64,000 nt of DNA from Galdieria partita. Lineage: Eukaryota; Rhodophyta; Bangiophyceae; Galdieriales; Galdieriaceae. This document shows, one piece after another, positions 35,276 to 46,549 of this stretch. A model generated the notes under the pieces. That model worked only from the letters and a program-made list of their open reading frames with translations, was not told the origin of the DNA and made no database searches. The stretch covers positions 1 through 64,000 of the forward strand of contig BQMJ01000010.1 of assembly GCA_025991245.1 (NCBI GenBank), read 5' to 3'. Position numbers and translations under genes: made by a program. The number at the start of each line of letters is the position of its first letter. Position 1 is the stretch's first letter.

Positions 35276-36984
35276 CTAGTAATCTCCTTGAAGCCCAAAA
35301 GCCCTTTTCCAGCGCAAGCAAAACAAATCTGATACCGTTTCCTTGGTAGACTCCCAATTTTCTTTTACCAACTCTTTGGTAGGTTTAGAAAACACTAGAT
35401 CTATTTCTTCAAGTGTCTTGTTTTTGGTCTCTGGCATACAAAGCACTTGATATATCCAACCAAATACGGCAATCCCACCATAGAAACCAACGGCCAAACC
35501 AGTTTTTGTCATAGCATTTTGCATACGTGAAAAGTTATATGTAACTATGAACGCACAAAGAAACAGGGTAGCATCGGAACTTGTCATTCCATAACTACGT
35601 AAATAAGTTGGATAAACTTCAGATGGAAGAACCCAGGTCAAACAAGCATAAGAACCAAAGAACCACATATAAATTATTAATCCGGTAATATATACCCCCT
35701 CTGCCGCATGAACGTTCGATAAAGGTATAAAGTAACCAAACCCTATAATGAGCAACCCCACAAAGAACCCTGGAAGAAGAGTAATAGCAGCAACTCGTCT
35801 ACCGAAACGATCCATCCATAATATAGCAGGAATAGTACCCAACAACAAAGAGCCTCCACCAACCAAACTCATAAATACGGACTTTTTAGAAGAAAAACCA
35901 ACTTCACTCATCAACACACTCATGTAATACATAATAGCATTAACACCTGTAAACTGACCCAAGAAAACCATAATATTGGCATAGACAATAGCCCTACGGC
36001 ATCTTGGTACCCTAATAAAGTCCAAATAAGGATATCGAAGACGTTTCTTCTCCTCTTGTTCCTGTTCAACCAAATGTCTCATCACAATAAACTCACGCTT
36101 GGCATCTATATCTGACACACCACGAATACGCTTCCAGACTCCATAAGATTCAACTTCACGGCCTTTATGCATCAGATAACGGGGACTTTCAGGCATGAAA
36201 ATCATTCCTACGAAAAGAATAGTGGAAAAGAGAAGAGAAGATCCCAACATCCAACGCCAAGTTCCTGATACATTGACAAATATTGCTGCAACAACATAGC
36301 CAAACACTTCTCCTAGAGCAATGTTGAATTGGTATAGCGAAACAAGGTTGCCTCTGAATTTCTTCGCCACACATTCTGCCACATAAACAGGCACAGTTCC
36401 TCCTTCCAAGCCCAAGCCCATACCTAAAATAAAACGTCCAGCGTACATCATGCCAACTGAATGAGCTCCAGCTTCTAAACCAGCACCCAATGTGTAGAGT
36501 AGACAAGCTACAATGATAGACAACTTTCTACCCAAAACTTCATTAGTAGGTGATAAACTATATGCTACTTGTCAAAAAATCAAACAATCTACTTGCAAGT
36601 TACGCTTACTTACATTAATGCTCCCAAAACTGCACCCAAAGGCATTAAAGAGTCAACCAAAGAAACTTGCCCACTATCTAGGCTTAGGTCCGCTGGCATA
36701 TACAAATTCGCTCCACTGATTAAGCTCTGATCCAAACCAGAAAGTAAACCACCCATAGAAGCAAAGGCAACTAGAACCCAAGTAAATATCTTTGGGTTGC
36801 CTAAAGTAATAGAATTGAAAAAAGATACTTTCGTCTCTCTCAACTGCAACTCTAGTTTCCCAATTTCATCATTCAGGAGTTCCTCTGAAAGGTCATGCCC
36901 ATCTAGGCTGCCTCGGAATAGAGGTTCCTTCTTTTCTTCGTCTACTTCTGAACCAATCGCTGCTGTGCTCTCAACTACTTCCAT
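35276..36984 (-). CDS. MFS sugar/polyol transporter
   Basis: Two exons (36984-36614 and 36557-35276; donor GTAAGT, acceptor catatag) give 550 residues in frame. Twelve hydrophobic helices are visible. Family motifs: GGLLSGLDQSLISGA in helix 1, LGRKLS after helix 2, GRFILGMGLG, the PESPRYL signature before the central loop, QFTGVNAIMYY, a DRFGRR loop, and the PETKNKTLEEID end. These are typical of the sugar porter family (hexose or polyol with proton). An acidic 55-residue N-terminus (GSEVDEEKKEPLF) precedes helix 1. Galdieria grows on many sugars and polyols and is known for large transporter families, so this fits; the substrate cannot be read from sequence. Confidence 0.93.
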
Positions 36985-37553
36985 CCAAATCTTGCTGAAG
37001 CACAGAGAAGGAAATGGATGCGCTTTTAAAGTTGATTATCTTATCATTCCGCCTTAAAGAAATCCATTGACCGGTAAAATTGGAGAAATACGACCACCAA
37101 TCAGATCAATTCACCCTTTCATGTCCGACAGACAAAATTGCTGAGAACAAAGAGTCTGGAAGCTCAACCACGCGAACGGCTTTCACTCAAATCCTGCTCC
37201 GCCGCCGCAGTTCATTCTACCGGCAGTAAATAAGCTCTGGTTTCACCCTGATAGCAACGTAACAAGAAAGACTGAATGCAGCCGCAGTGTCGTCGCGCAT
37301 GAATAGTTTTTTGCAAAATTCGAGTTTCTTCTTCTGAATTTTGTAAACTTGCTCTTAAGAACAGTGATAAACTCTTTGTACTTGAACTGCAGACCAAACT
37401 TTTCTTAATTCTATCTAGTTGAATGAATATAGTTTGGCACCAATTAATATATGCACACTCGCTTCAAGATTGAAATAGAGTTCCACCTCGTCTTTGGTCT
37501 CGCTACTCCTGTTTGTCAATGGCTGAGTCTAAGGTCTATCTCCTTGAAGATAT

Positions 37554-37622
<69 letters not shown>

Positions 37623-37935
37623 AAGCGAAGATTATTCACTTTCTCCCGAAGAAAGCATCTTAACTTATTGGACTCTATTGATACAAGAGAAGCTATTATT
37701 GTAGAAACTGAAAAACTACAATTCAATAATAAAACTCAAAAAAACCAACTCTATTTCATCGTAATTTGCAAGTTATTGACAACACAGCCCTTTAGAAAAT
37801 GGACTGGAGACTCATCGGGGCGTGAGCTGTCAAAAAGAAAAATGCTAAGATTGTGCGCCAAATTATTCTATATATAAGTAGAATGCCCCAGAAAGCGATT
37901 TCAGTTTTTCTCATCATTTTCAAGGGAACATAAAC
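36985..37935. other. Promoter interval between divergent genes
   Basis: About 950 bp between the transporter (minus) and the Cys-rich secreted gene (plus). It contains a compound microsatellite at 37557-37622. A TATA-like tatatataa lies at about 37869-37877, some 60 bp before the ATG at 37936. Short open frames here are not supported. Confidence 0.55.
37557..37622 (+). repeat. Compound microsatellite (CT)n(AT)n(GT)n
   Basis: A run of CT to 37588 passes into about ten AT units and then about seven GT units, without interruption. Such a compound repeat is likely to be length-polymorphic between strains. The alternating AT/GT part can leave B-form DNA. Confidence 0.95.
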
Positions 37936-39678
37936 ATGACCAAAACTTCAGGTGTATTAGGAGCCATCACTATCTTGTTAATCGCTCACTTACTTCTTGC
38001 AGCAGAAATTCAAAATGACAACTTAGTTGTTTCTTCTTTGAATATCGTTGAAACAAAACGCACTCTGCTGCCAAATGAAACCAATCCAAAATGCCCCTCC
38101 AACTACTTTCTGGATACCGAGAGTCTTCAATGTACAAGCGAATGCTCTCAGGACATGTTTATTTCCAAAAAAACATGCGTTAAATCTTGTAAGAAAAGAG
38201 TCTTTCATCTTCCTTCACAATTCTAAAAACATATTCTTTCCTTGTATAGGTCCACCAGATTCATATATTACTGAGGATCGCAACTGTGTCACCAGCTGCC
38301 CATCATCACAGCCATATATTGACATAGTCCAAGATTATAAAATTTGTCGTTCCAATTGTCCATCATGGAAGCCATTCAAAGATGGCAGACTTTGTGTGGC
38401 ACAATGCAATCCGTATCAATGTGAGCAACAAGTCTTGACATAATATAAAAGAAATAGGAAATCCAAACGGAATGTTTAGGGCTCGATTTGGACAACAATG
38501 AATGTCATTACGGATGTCCTAAAGATAAACCTTTGCGCGATGGCCGAATTTGTAGACATCAATGTCCAAGTTACCGTGTACAAGATGGAGAAAATTGTTT
38601 GGATACCTGTCCATCTAACAAATTTCTCCTCAACAGTACTTTCTGTACAAGTAGCGTAAGTTTCGTTTGCAAGATTCAAACATGGAAAAACTCATCCATC
38701 CTTTAAGTGTCCACAAGATATGGTGTACGATGGTCAAGTTTGTCGATATCATTGTCATGGGAAGTTTCGAGTAACACTGAATTACCAATCACCAGTATGT
38801 GTCGAAACCTGTCCTCCATCAAAACCACTGCTCGATGGCGAAACATGTGTCGACCAATGTCCAGCAGGTAAAAAACAACACAACAATACTTGTGTGGAGT
38901 TTTGTCCTGCAGTAAGTAACGACCATTTCCTCTATCAATGTACTTGTGTTGATATCTTTCTAAATGAAAACCAGGAGGCACCCTACAACTTGAATAATCA
39001 AACTTGTGTATCAGAGTACGTGTATTTTCTCGCAATAACCACTTTATAACCTACTGAAAACTCTGCAGATGCCCTGAGAGATTGGCACTTGCCGGATTTG
39101 ACTGTGTAGATCGTTGTCCCAATAATACGGTTCTTTATAACCGGGCATGCCGAACAAGATGCGACTTTTCAGAAGCTCCACTTATCGACGGAGGAAAGTG
39201 TGCGTCAAAATGTTCATCTAAAAGACCATACATTGTTATTAGTGGTCAACCTTTTATACAAACTTGTGTCTCTCAGTGTCCTTCCTACTGGCCTTATGTA
39301 TATCAATCCATATGTCGTTCTTCTTGTCCCGACTACACCTATCGATCAGGAAATCTCTGTCTAGACGCGTGTCCTTCCAACTCCGTCATATATGGTAGAG
39401 AATGTCTTGATTCTTGTCCAAAGGGAACTTTTATAAGTGACCAATTGTATGATGGCAATGCAAACTGTGTATTAGCATGTCCTTCTGGAAGAAACAACGG
39501 TACACACTGCATAGCTATCGATAAGCCAAAGCCTTCCACAACACCCACGCCTAGTATTGAACCAGCGACCAATCACAAAAACAGCTCTAGTTGCACTATT
39601 CAAGACGTTGCAGCGTTGATTAACAACGTTTGCTTGGAAAAGTGCTTTGCGGGTTGTGCCCAAAATTGCTCGTTATAG
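37936..39678 (+). CDS. Cys-rich secreted protein with repeated CP modules
   Basis: Five exons join in frame to 505 residues: 37936-38188, 38250-38420, 38480-38655, 38708-39015, 39069-39678. A signal peptide (VLGAITILLIAHLLLAA) is followed by at least a dozen short modules of the type C-x(2-4)-CP-x(10-14)-G-x-x-C (for example KDGRLCVAQC, RDGRICRHQC, LDGETCVDQCP). The pattern resembles furin-like or growth-factor-receptor-like Cys repeats rather than EGF. A Pro/Thr-rich spacer (PKPSTTPTPSIEP) leads to a last Cys cluster (CLEKCFAGCAQNC). No second membrane segment is seen, so it is probably extracellular or wall-bound. The binding partner is unknown. Confidence 0.8.
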
Positions 39679-39800
39679 AGAAAAACTATAAGTTGACGTC
39701 TTTCTTGGGAATATTTCTTTTGTCGAATTAAAATATTTTCTAAAAATACACTAATCTTGATTTCTTGTCTTGATAACAAATTGCTAGTGTGCAAGTGATC

Positions 39801-40899
39801 ATGTACGAGTTGGAACGAACGGTATTCCAAGAATTATTTAGGAGAGTATTGGATAATCAGTATCAAGTAACACCTGAAGAAAGAAAAGCCTTGGTACAGT
39901 GTGATAATAGTATTGTTCGAAGAGGTATATTTTCAGCTTTGACGTGAGTTTTTTGTTTATCTTTTTTTGGGTTTTGGAGTTGACTTTGACCTGTATTGGT
40001 TAGGTCCTTTTCTTTGATTTATTATGGTCTAAAGCACTTTCAAAAGTATTTCAACGCTTCGAGTTCTGTTAGGCTCCGTCCAGCAATTCCAGCTACTCTA
40101 TTAGGTTTGACCACTGGATTCTTCTATGGAAGAACTGCTGCACCAGGATGTCTACAAAACCTTATGAATGTCCCCGATTCAGCAGTAGCAGAAGAGGTAA
40201 AAATTATTATGAAAGAACTTTATGAGCAATCTCCTTCCTCCTCGAGAGGTCACACCATAGCAACTCGATATGGCTTTGTATTGGATAGCAGCACAACGCA
40301 ATTGAATACACCTGATATTGGTTTCGGAGATAACGAGAATAGTGATTGGAAGGAAGTCGATACTTGGCAATCAGATGGTTCGATAGGTCAAAGTGTAGCA
40401 CGAAAAAGAGTGGGCCCTAGGAACCCTGACAAGAGAAGAGTAGAACATGGCAGTCTCCATACTGATAACTTGGACAATCATATCAACAAAAATGTTATCA
40501 CCAAGTCTGCAACCTCATTACCAAATAGCGAAACAGATGATGGATTTGCATCATTGCCTGGAGACTCAAGTAAGTAGGCACAATTATGAAATTATTGCAT
40601 CTCATATGCTTCTAGACAGCAATTCGAATAGTGACGTATTAGATTCAGGGGATATCGGAAATGATAGTCGACAAGAAAGTACAATCCATGAATCCAGTGT
40701 CAAAAGGGAGTCGCACAGGAGAAGAAGAAGAAATGAAGTGCGTAGGAGTAATGGACAAGTGAAGCCCGTGGAAAGTGATCCAACAGAACAAGGAACTATC
40801 CATGCAGATACAAAAGATTTACTTTCCAGTAGTCAAGATACTGATGTTTTATGGGGCTCATCTTCTTCAGATGGAGGATCTTCGGCAACTCTTTTTTAA
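39801..40899 (+). CDS. Small membrane protein with OCIA-like N-terminus and Arg-rich acidic/Ser tail
   Basis: Three exons (39801-39943, 40004-40569, 40616-40899) join to 330 residues. Residues about 25-105 have the layout of an OCIA-type domain: a short helical lead (TPEERKALVQCDNSIVRRG), a hydrophobic segment (IFSALTSFSLIYYG), a basic loop, then a glycine-rich hydrophobic segment (ATLLGLTTGFFYGRTAAPGC). OCIA proteins sit in the mitochondrial inner membrane or endosomes. The remaining 220 residues are Ser/Asp-rich and of low complexity with a basic cluster (SHRRRRRNEVRR). The OCIA assignment is tentative; the two membrane segments are clear. Only about 60 bp separate its stop from the next start codon. 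Confidence 0.55.
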
Positions 40900-40961
40900 A
40901 TGCACGCCAGTTCCTTCAATATATGAATTGAGGATTGGATTCCTCGGGTATTTGTCGAACC

Positions 40962-42051
40962 ATGAATTTTGTGTATTCTCATGGTTTGTATGATAAGAAT
41001 ACAACTGGTAAATACCCATGTTACTACAAAGCAAGAAATGATAAAAGAAGATATTCCATATTGAACAATAGAACTTACAAACCAGTTTTGCTCGTTTGTT
41101 GTCTTCCACAAGTAATGGTCAACGGACTGCCAGGCAAAATGAGTAGTGAAGTATTAAACGTATTATTTGAAAGGAAATTGCCGTAAGTTTCCATCGATTG
41201 TTTTTTTCTTCTGTTTATTTATTTATCAATAGTGTTGTTCCGTATTCACTTACGGCGGAGAATCAAATAGAGTTATTTTATCACCCAAAACTATCCAACC
41301 AACAACCCATTTCCTTGTTGAGGTAAGTTGTGCTCTTCAAGATTTTGTTGTAGTTATAAGCAAGTCACTATGTAGGCCTTCACAAAGAGCAAGCAGAGTA
41401 GAAAGAATACTTGAAGATTATCCTCGTTTGATTGCTGTAGATTATACCCATCCAGATGCTGTCAACTCCAACGCTTTATTTTATCAAAAATACCAAATTC
41501 CTTTCGTTATGGGTACGACTGGTGGTGATCGTGAACAACTTGTACAGTCTACGTTGCAATCTAATATTTATGCTGTAATAGCACCCAATATGGGAAAGCA
41601 AATAGTTGCTTTACAAACCATATTGAATAGGATGGCTCAAAACTTTCCTGGCGTTTTTCAAAACTATCGATTGCAAGTTACCGAATCTCATCAGCAAACC
41701 AAAGCAGAAACTTCAGGGACTGCCAAGGAAATTATTCAATCCTTTGTGAAAATGGGTGCACATTTTGAATATAGTGAAGACTTGCGAATGATTCGAAGTC
41801 CAGTGGAACAGCAACAAGAACTAAAAATACCTCCAGAATACTTAAGTGGACATGCTTTTCATACTTATCGACTGACGAGTCCAGACAAATCAGTAGAAAT
41901 AGCATTTCAACACAATGTTTTGGGAAGAAATATTTATGCACAAGGAACAGTTGATGCAGTTGTATTTTTATGGAATAAAATACAACAAAAAGCATCTAAA
42001 AAGCTATACAATATGATGGACGTATTGACCGAACAACTTCCAAACAACTAA
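40962..42051 (+). CDS. dapB: 4-hydroxy-tetrahydrodipicolinate reductase, plastid plant type
   Basis: NAD(P)H-dependent reduction of 4-hydroxy-tetrahydrodipicolinate in the diaminopimelate route to lysine. Three exons (40962-41182, 41233-41322, 41376-42051) give 328 residues. Seen: a basic, Tyr/Asn-rich leader of about 45 residues consistent with a plastid transit peptide; a nucleotide-binding VMVNGLPGKMS; FVMGTTGGDRE; IAPNMGKQIV; and the active-site segment ESHQQTKAETSGTAKEI, which matches plant DapB in having SHQ..K in place of the bacterial HH..K. Two introns of about 50 bp have GTAAGT donors. Complete. Confidence 0.93.
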
Positions 42052-42116
42052 ATGATTCATTGGCTAGTCAGTTTATAAAGTACATCACAAATCTTATATA
42101 TATCGGAATATTCTAC

Positions 42117-43430
42117 CTAATCATCATCGTCATCTTCGAAAAACGAACCAAAGCTCCAACCACCACTTTCATTATCTTCTTCAAACATATCGTCAGGTTC
42201 TTCAAATTTTCCTTCTTCAAAGTGTGCCCATTTCGAATCTTCAGACCTATTGTTGGAGTCTTCATCAGTCGGTGTCGTCCCAATAGATGCACCATCCTTG
42301 GAACTTGTATTGTTATCTTGGCTATTACCACTTTGTTCCTCTCCTCCTCCGCTTCCTCCTCCTGGCCATGGAAATGGCATCATAAATGGAAATGGCATAA
42401 AACTTCCATGACGACTATGCAATGAAAAATAATCAAAGTCAACAGAAACTGCAACCGCAAATAAAACTGCTCTTTCCTCAGTACTAAGACTCGTTTCAGT
42501 CGTGTTGGATTCGGTGGGATTGGTAACGCTATTCGTTTGAATAATGCCATTGTTATCTAAAACTAGTTCACTTGGAGGTCTTAAACGGACCACATATTGT
42601 GTAGCATCCGTAAACAATTCCTTTGCAAAGCCTGTGAAATCTTTGCTTACACTGCCAATCACATTTCCATATTCATCTTGTATGGGAAACTCCACAGATA
42701 GAAAACCTGCATCAATCTTTCCAAACTGTCTCTTATTTACGTATAAATCATACTTTCTTCTCCATGGATGCCAGTTCATTCGAATCTCCCCAATGGAATC
42801 TCCTTCTGGAGTTTCCACATATAGAGAACTCGTCAAAAGATAGGCTGGTCTTCTGATTACCAGAACCGGTTGACCACTAGGATCCAATATAGTGGCTTTA
42901 AAAGAACGATGCGTCCGAAGAATATTTCGAAGCAAAGACTTGCCAAGTCCATCTTCTTCTGCAATGTAGCCTGCAACTCGACCATCCGGTGTCTTTAAAG
43001 AATATTTATTGGCTTGTTCGAAACCAAAGAATATATTTCCCCACTCCAACTCTCTGCAGACAACCAAAGCGGGGTTTGCCAACAATACTTGACGTGACTC
43101 GGTAGGATTTAAAGCAGTCGCTTGCTGAGTCTGTTCTGTAACGCCAGCATTCGTTGTCACAGACTCATTTCCAGATATATCTGATTTGGTTTGAATGTTT
43201 CTTTGAAAACTCAACAAACTATTTGTTGAAACAACGGGACTCCAACTGGAAACTGGACACAACAATCGTAACTGTTTCTTGGAAGACAATATAACCTTGC
43301 TTGGTGACAATAAAGAACCATTTGCACCAACAGGAGTTATTCGAGAAAAGTTCCACTGTCTATTGAGTATGTTATACAAGTGGAAGGTTTGTCTCATCCA
43401 ACGAGAAAGTATACGAGTTCTTGTTCCCAT
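42117..43430 (-). CDS. Scramblase/AIM25-family protein
   Basis: A single exon of 437 residues from the ATG at 43430; the open frame extends upstream only through a non-ATG codon. The first about 60 residues are basic and lack acids (MGTRTRILSRWMRQTF), a likely mitochondrial presequence. Residues about 105-290 form the scramblase-like beta domain, with KATILDPSGQPVLVIRRPAYLLTSS, GEIRMNWHPWRRKYDLY and the closing DFDYFSLHSRHG. The family (LURP1-like/phospholipid scramblase, yeast AIM25) is mostly of unproven activity. The tail is very acidic and glycine-rich, ending in a run of Asp. It is convergent with dapB, with only 65 bp between the stops. Confidence 0.88.
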   Translation of the reverse strand: MGTRTRILSRWMRQTFHLYNILNRQWNFSRITPVGANGSLLSPSKVILSSKKQLRLLCPVSSWSPVVSTNSLLSFQRNIQTKSDISGNESVTTNAGVTEQTQQATALNPTESRQVLLANPALVVCRELEWGNIFFGFEQANKYSLKTPDGRVAGYIAEEDGLGKSLLRNILRTHRSFKATILDPSGQPVLVIRRPAYLLTSSLYVETPEGDSIGEIRMNWHPWRRKYDLYVNKRQFGKIDAGFLSVEFPIQDEYGNVIGSVSKDFTGFAKELFTDATQYVVRLRPPSELVLDNNGIIQTNSVTNPTESNTTETSLSTEERAVLFAVAVSVDFDYFSLHSRHGSFMPFPFMMPFPWPGGGSGGGEEQSGNSQDNNTSSKDGASIGTTPTDEDSNNRSEDSKWAHFEEGKFEEPDDMFEEDNESGGWSFGSFFEDDDDD

Positions 43431-43918
43431 CGAGTAAATCGGTAATAACACAATACCACAATTACACAATGAAATAGCTTTAGAACAAGTCAAATTTCAA
43501 TATTTTGTATTATTTATAAATACATTATTACAGATATAAAAACTAGCGAAGCTTCTTGAAGATGAGAATTCTACAAAGGCTTTTTGTTCTTCTAAAATGG
43601 AGACGATTCCAAACACATTTCAAAGACTATATACATCGTTGTCTATCCATGTCATTCCAATATAATACTCAATGACTGTGCAAATGAAACCTCAACAGCT
43701 TATCTACCATAAAATACTATCCAAGAAGAACAATACCATATTCAGAGCAACAATTGAAAATCTTCAACGCAAATCATAAACCTATCATTAAAGTATAAAT
43801 ATGCTATTATTGAAAAGAAAATGTTTGTCCAATAAGCTTAAATATGCTCTCTGAATATGAACAGATAATGTGAATGGACATGCAATTGATCTTGCATCGA
43901 GAACATTGCCGAGCATTG
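43431..43918. other. Intergenic interval
   Basis: About 490 bp upstream of the scramblase-like gene and downstream of the AMSH gene, both on the minus strand. AT-rich; no gene or repeat is seen. Confidence 0.6.
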
Positions 43919-45188
43919 TTATAACACAATGAGCGGCATCGGTATTCGATGCCTCTTAACTGCGTATTTCCTATTTTGAAAACAACCTACCTCATAACGT
44001 ATGGAATGATCTCTTATAAGTTCCACATGATGGCAGTTCTCATAAAACAGTTTCCCTTCCCCAAGAAAACCCTTTGGAACTCGTTCAGGGTGAGGATGAT
44101 GTCCTCTAGTTACAAAAATAGATGAGATAAATATATTCCAAACAACTAGTCATCAACAACCTTTGTTGGCACTGCATGGTATATTCGAGACCTCCTGGAT
44201 GTGTCAAGTTAAATATTCCAATACGCTGTCTATCAGTAGGAGCTATAACGATGGCAATGGCTTCTGGTAATATCCACTAGTCATGCATCGTTCAGTATCC
44301 AATAAATATGCAATATTCCAAAGTGCTAACATACTTGAAAACCCGCATGAGTATGAACATCTACAGAACTCAAAAAACATGGATGTTGAGGATGAGTATG
44401 AATCCATCCCAAAGTCATCAAATTCTTCTTATCCTATTCATATAACAAGATAAAAAAATATTCAGTCCATTCATACTATTGAAATGCATTCTTTCTTCTC
44501 ACCTGTAACGCAAAAAGCTCTTCTTCATTCAACATTTCACAGGAATCACTCATTCCTGTTTGTTTGGGAATAATGAGACTGGTTACTACAAGTAAGTGAT
44601 TTTGAAGTACTCCAGCGAGGATACCACAGGTTTCTCTGTTATTCTTTGTGTTCTTTTTTGCCATAGACTCAAAAACAAAAAGCATTTCCTCGTGAAGTTG
44701 CATAGTCCTTGCTTTCATACCAAAACTTGACAAAGTGTTTGGTGATGTGGTCGCCGAACAAACACTTTCTTGTAGAATTGTTGGTAAACGCTCTTCTCGC
44801 ATAATACCTGCTGTCGACAAGGTTTCGCAAGTATTTTGCTGTGCGTCAATCAAAGGCTTTATCTCTTCTAAACGTTTGATAGCAAGTTGTGCATACAAAC
44901 GGAATTCCTAACAGAAACAGCCTTCAACTGTTTTCCAAAAAATTTGTAGCTGGTAACTACCTTGATAATGTTGGCATTTTGTACCTTGCTGTAATCTGGA
45001 TGCTTCGACACAGTCTTCTGAACTAGCGTTGCAATCCGAAGCAATAAAAGTGCTTCTCGTTCCAAGTTGCCTTCACGTTGGTACTGCTTGGCATGAACAT
45101 ATGCTTGTTGTACAGTGTACAAGTAACGTCTCAAACTAATATATGGATTGACAGGAACTGATTCAACTCGTTCAAATAGTCTTTGCAT
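43919..45188 (-). CDS. AMSH: AMSH-type JAMM deubiquitinase
   Basis: Five exons (45188-44961, 44907-44503, 44433-44335, 44276-44161, 44105-43919) give 344 residues in frame. The N-terminus is a helical MIT/USP8-dimer-like region ([20 protein letters not shown]). The C-terminal half is an MPN+ domain: ETCGILAG with the catalytic Glu region, then [20 protein letters not shown], the zinc-binding HxH...D motif, followed by [12 protein letters not shown] and a second zinc site (GHHPHPERV...[15 protein letters not shown]). These are the marks of AMSH, which cleaves Lys63-linked ubiquitin on endosomal cargo with ESCRT. It is shorter than plant AMSH (about 500) because the middle linker is brief. The last 20 residues depend on reading through a possible GT site. 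Confidence 0.92.
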
Positions 45189-45349
45189 GAATTAGAGTGC
45201 CAATAGTCTGACAAGAATACTTGACGACATTTTCTCAGTGTGTATGATTACTCTGGAATTGCGCCCATTTTGGGAGAAAAAAATCAAACGTGGCCCAAAA
45301 AGGATCTTTTTATCATTTTCAAGCTGTGAAACAAATTCCCTTTAGAGTT

Positions 45350-46263
45350 TCATGGAAAGAACTTGTGTTGTTGTAACTGTTGAATAGCACCCATATGAGT
45401 CATAAACGACTAGAAAGAAAATCCAGATTTAGCCAAAAGCACTCAATATGGAACCAAAATATTACCTGATGAATCAATCCTCCAATAGCTATCATAGCTA
45501 GCCGACCGTTTTTCAACTCCGACAACTGAAATCGTTTGTAAAGTTCTGGATTTTTTCCCAAACCTAATGGATCAAAGCCAAAATAGCCAGGTTCTCGTCC
45601 ACTTCCTTGTAACATTTGGATCACTGCAGGAGTACTTATTATTTCAAACAAAGACGTCCAAAAGAGAATCTGTCCCATAGGTCCAGTAGCAAGGGTTTTC
45701 CAAAAGGCTTCTGCAGGGACTGACGAGCTATATATTTCGTTTGGCAAATGATACACTTCTTGAACGAACCAACCCACTACTGCTAACACTATAAACAACG
45801 ATTCAGTCTTTGGACTCTATGAAACGAAGCAACAAACACACTGGCAATACGACAATGTTTGATTTCAGATTCTCTTAACCAACGCAAGTCCAGAAAAGAA
45901 GAAATATTAAGTGGATCAAATCTATCGGTAGCTCATTAAAGGCTAATTCCTTCTGAAGTTCGTAGTTGTTTTTGCTTACCCAACATCACCAACCATAGAA
46001 CCATCCAACGCAGGAGGACGATCGAGAAACGGTATTGCTTTTGACTTTTGTGGAAGGCTTGCAGAAGCTCGAAGCGAACACAAGTTCCTGGCAACAGAAC
46101 GACTGCCGGAACATATCTATTCCGTAAAGAAAAATGTCACTCATATTTTGTTTTCTAGCAGAGTTCAACTATTTACCTTTAACAAAGGACTGTAATATCC
46201 ACCAAAGATACGAAATGCTTGAAAACTTGGAACAAACGTCAAACAGTCATGAGATACAAACAT
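45350..46263 (-). CDS. Light-harvesting complex protein (Lhcr-type)
   Basis: Plastid antenna protein with three membrane helices. It is spliced on the minus strand: exons 46263-46177 and 46116-45980, then about 45.94-45.85 kb, about 45.81-45.46 kb and a short last exon near 45.41 kb ending at the TGA 45350-45352. Seen: a Ser/Arg-rich transit region ([15 protein letters not shown]), [14 protein letters not shown], helix 1 with [10 protein letters not shown] (E...H.R chlorophyll-binding pattern), helix 2 with [26 protein letters not shown], and helix 3 with [15 protein letters not shown]. It ends [13 protein letters not shown]. Red algal Lhcr proteins serve photosystem I. The exact third-to-fourth exon junction is my least certain point. 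Confidence 0.9.
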
Positions 46264-46412
46264 GGTTAAGAAGCAGCAATCACAATCTTTGAGAGATCGA
46301 TGGAAACCCAAAGACGCATGGGAAGCCACATCTTTTTTCATCCAAATCTAATAATGGAGAGAGGTAAGCACCAAGCCTTTACAGTAGAAATTGGAGAAAC
46401 ATTCTTTACAAA

Positions 46413-46461
<49 letters not shown>

Positions 46462-46549
46462 TTTATTTTCAAATTTCCAAGGTTAACAGCTTACAGTTGT
46501 ACTTCTTTTGAGACTTGCCAGTCAAGCTTTATCATTCATTTTCAAATAA
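46264..46549. promoter_or_regulatory. Shared upstream region with (AT)n tract
   Basis: A 286-bp gap between the divergent Lhcr gene and the coiled-coil gene. It contains an alternating AT tract of about 40 bp at 46416-46456. Both promoters must lie here; no other motif can be named with confidence. Confidence 0.6.
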
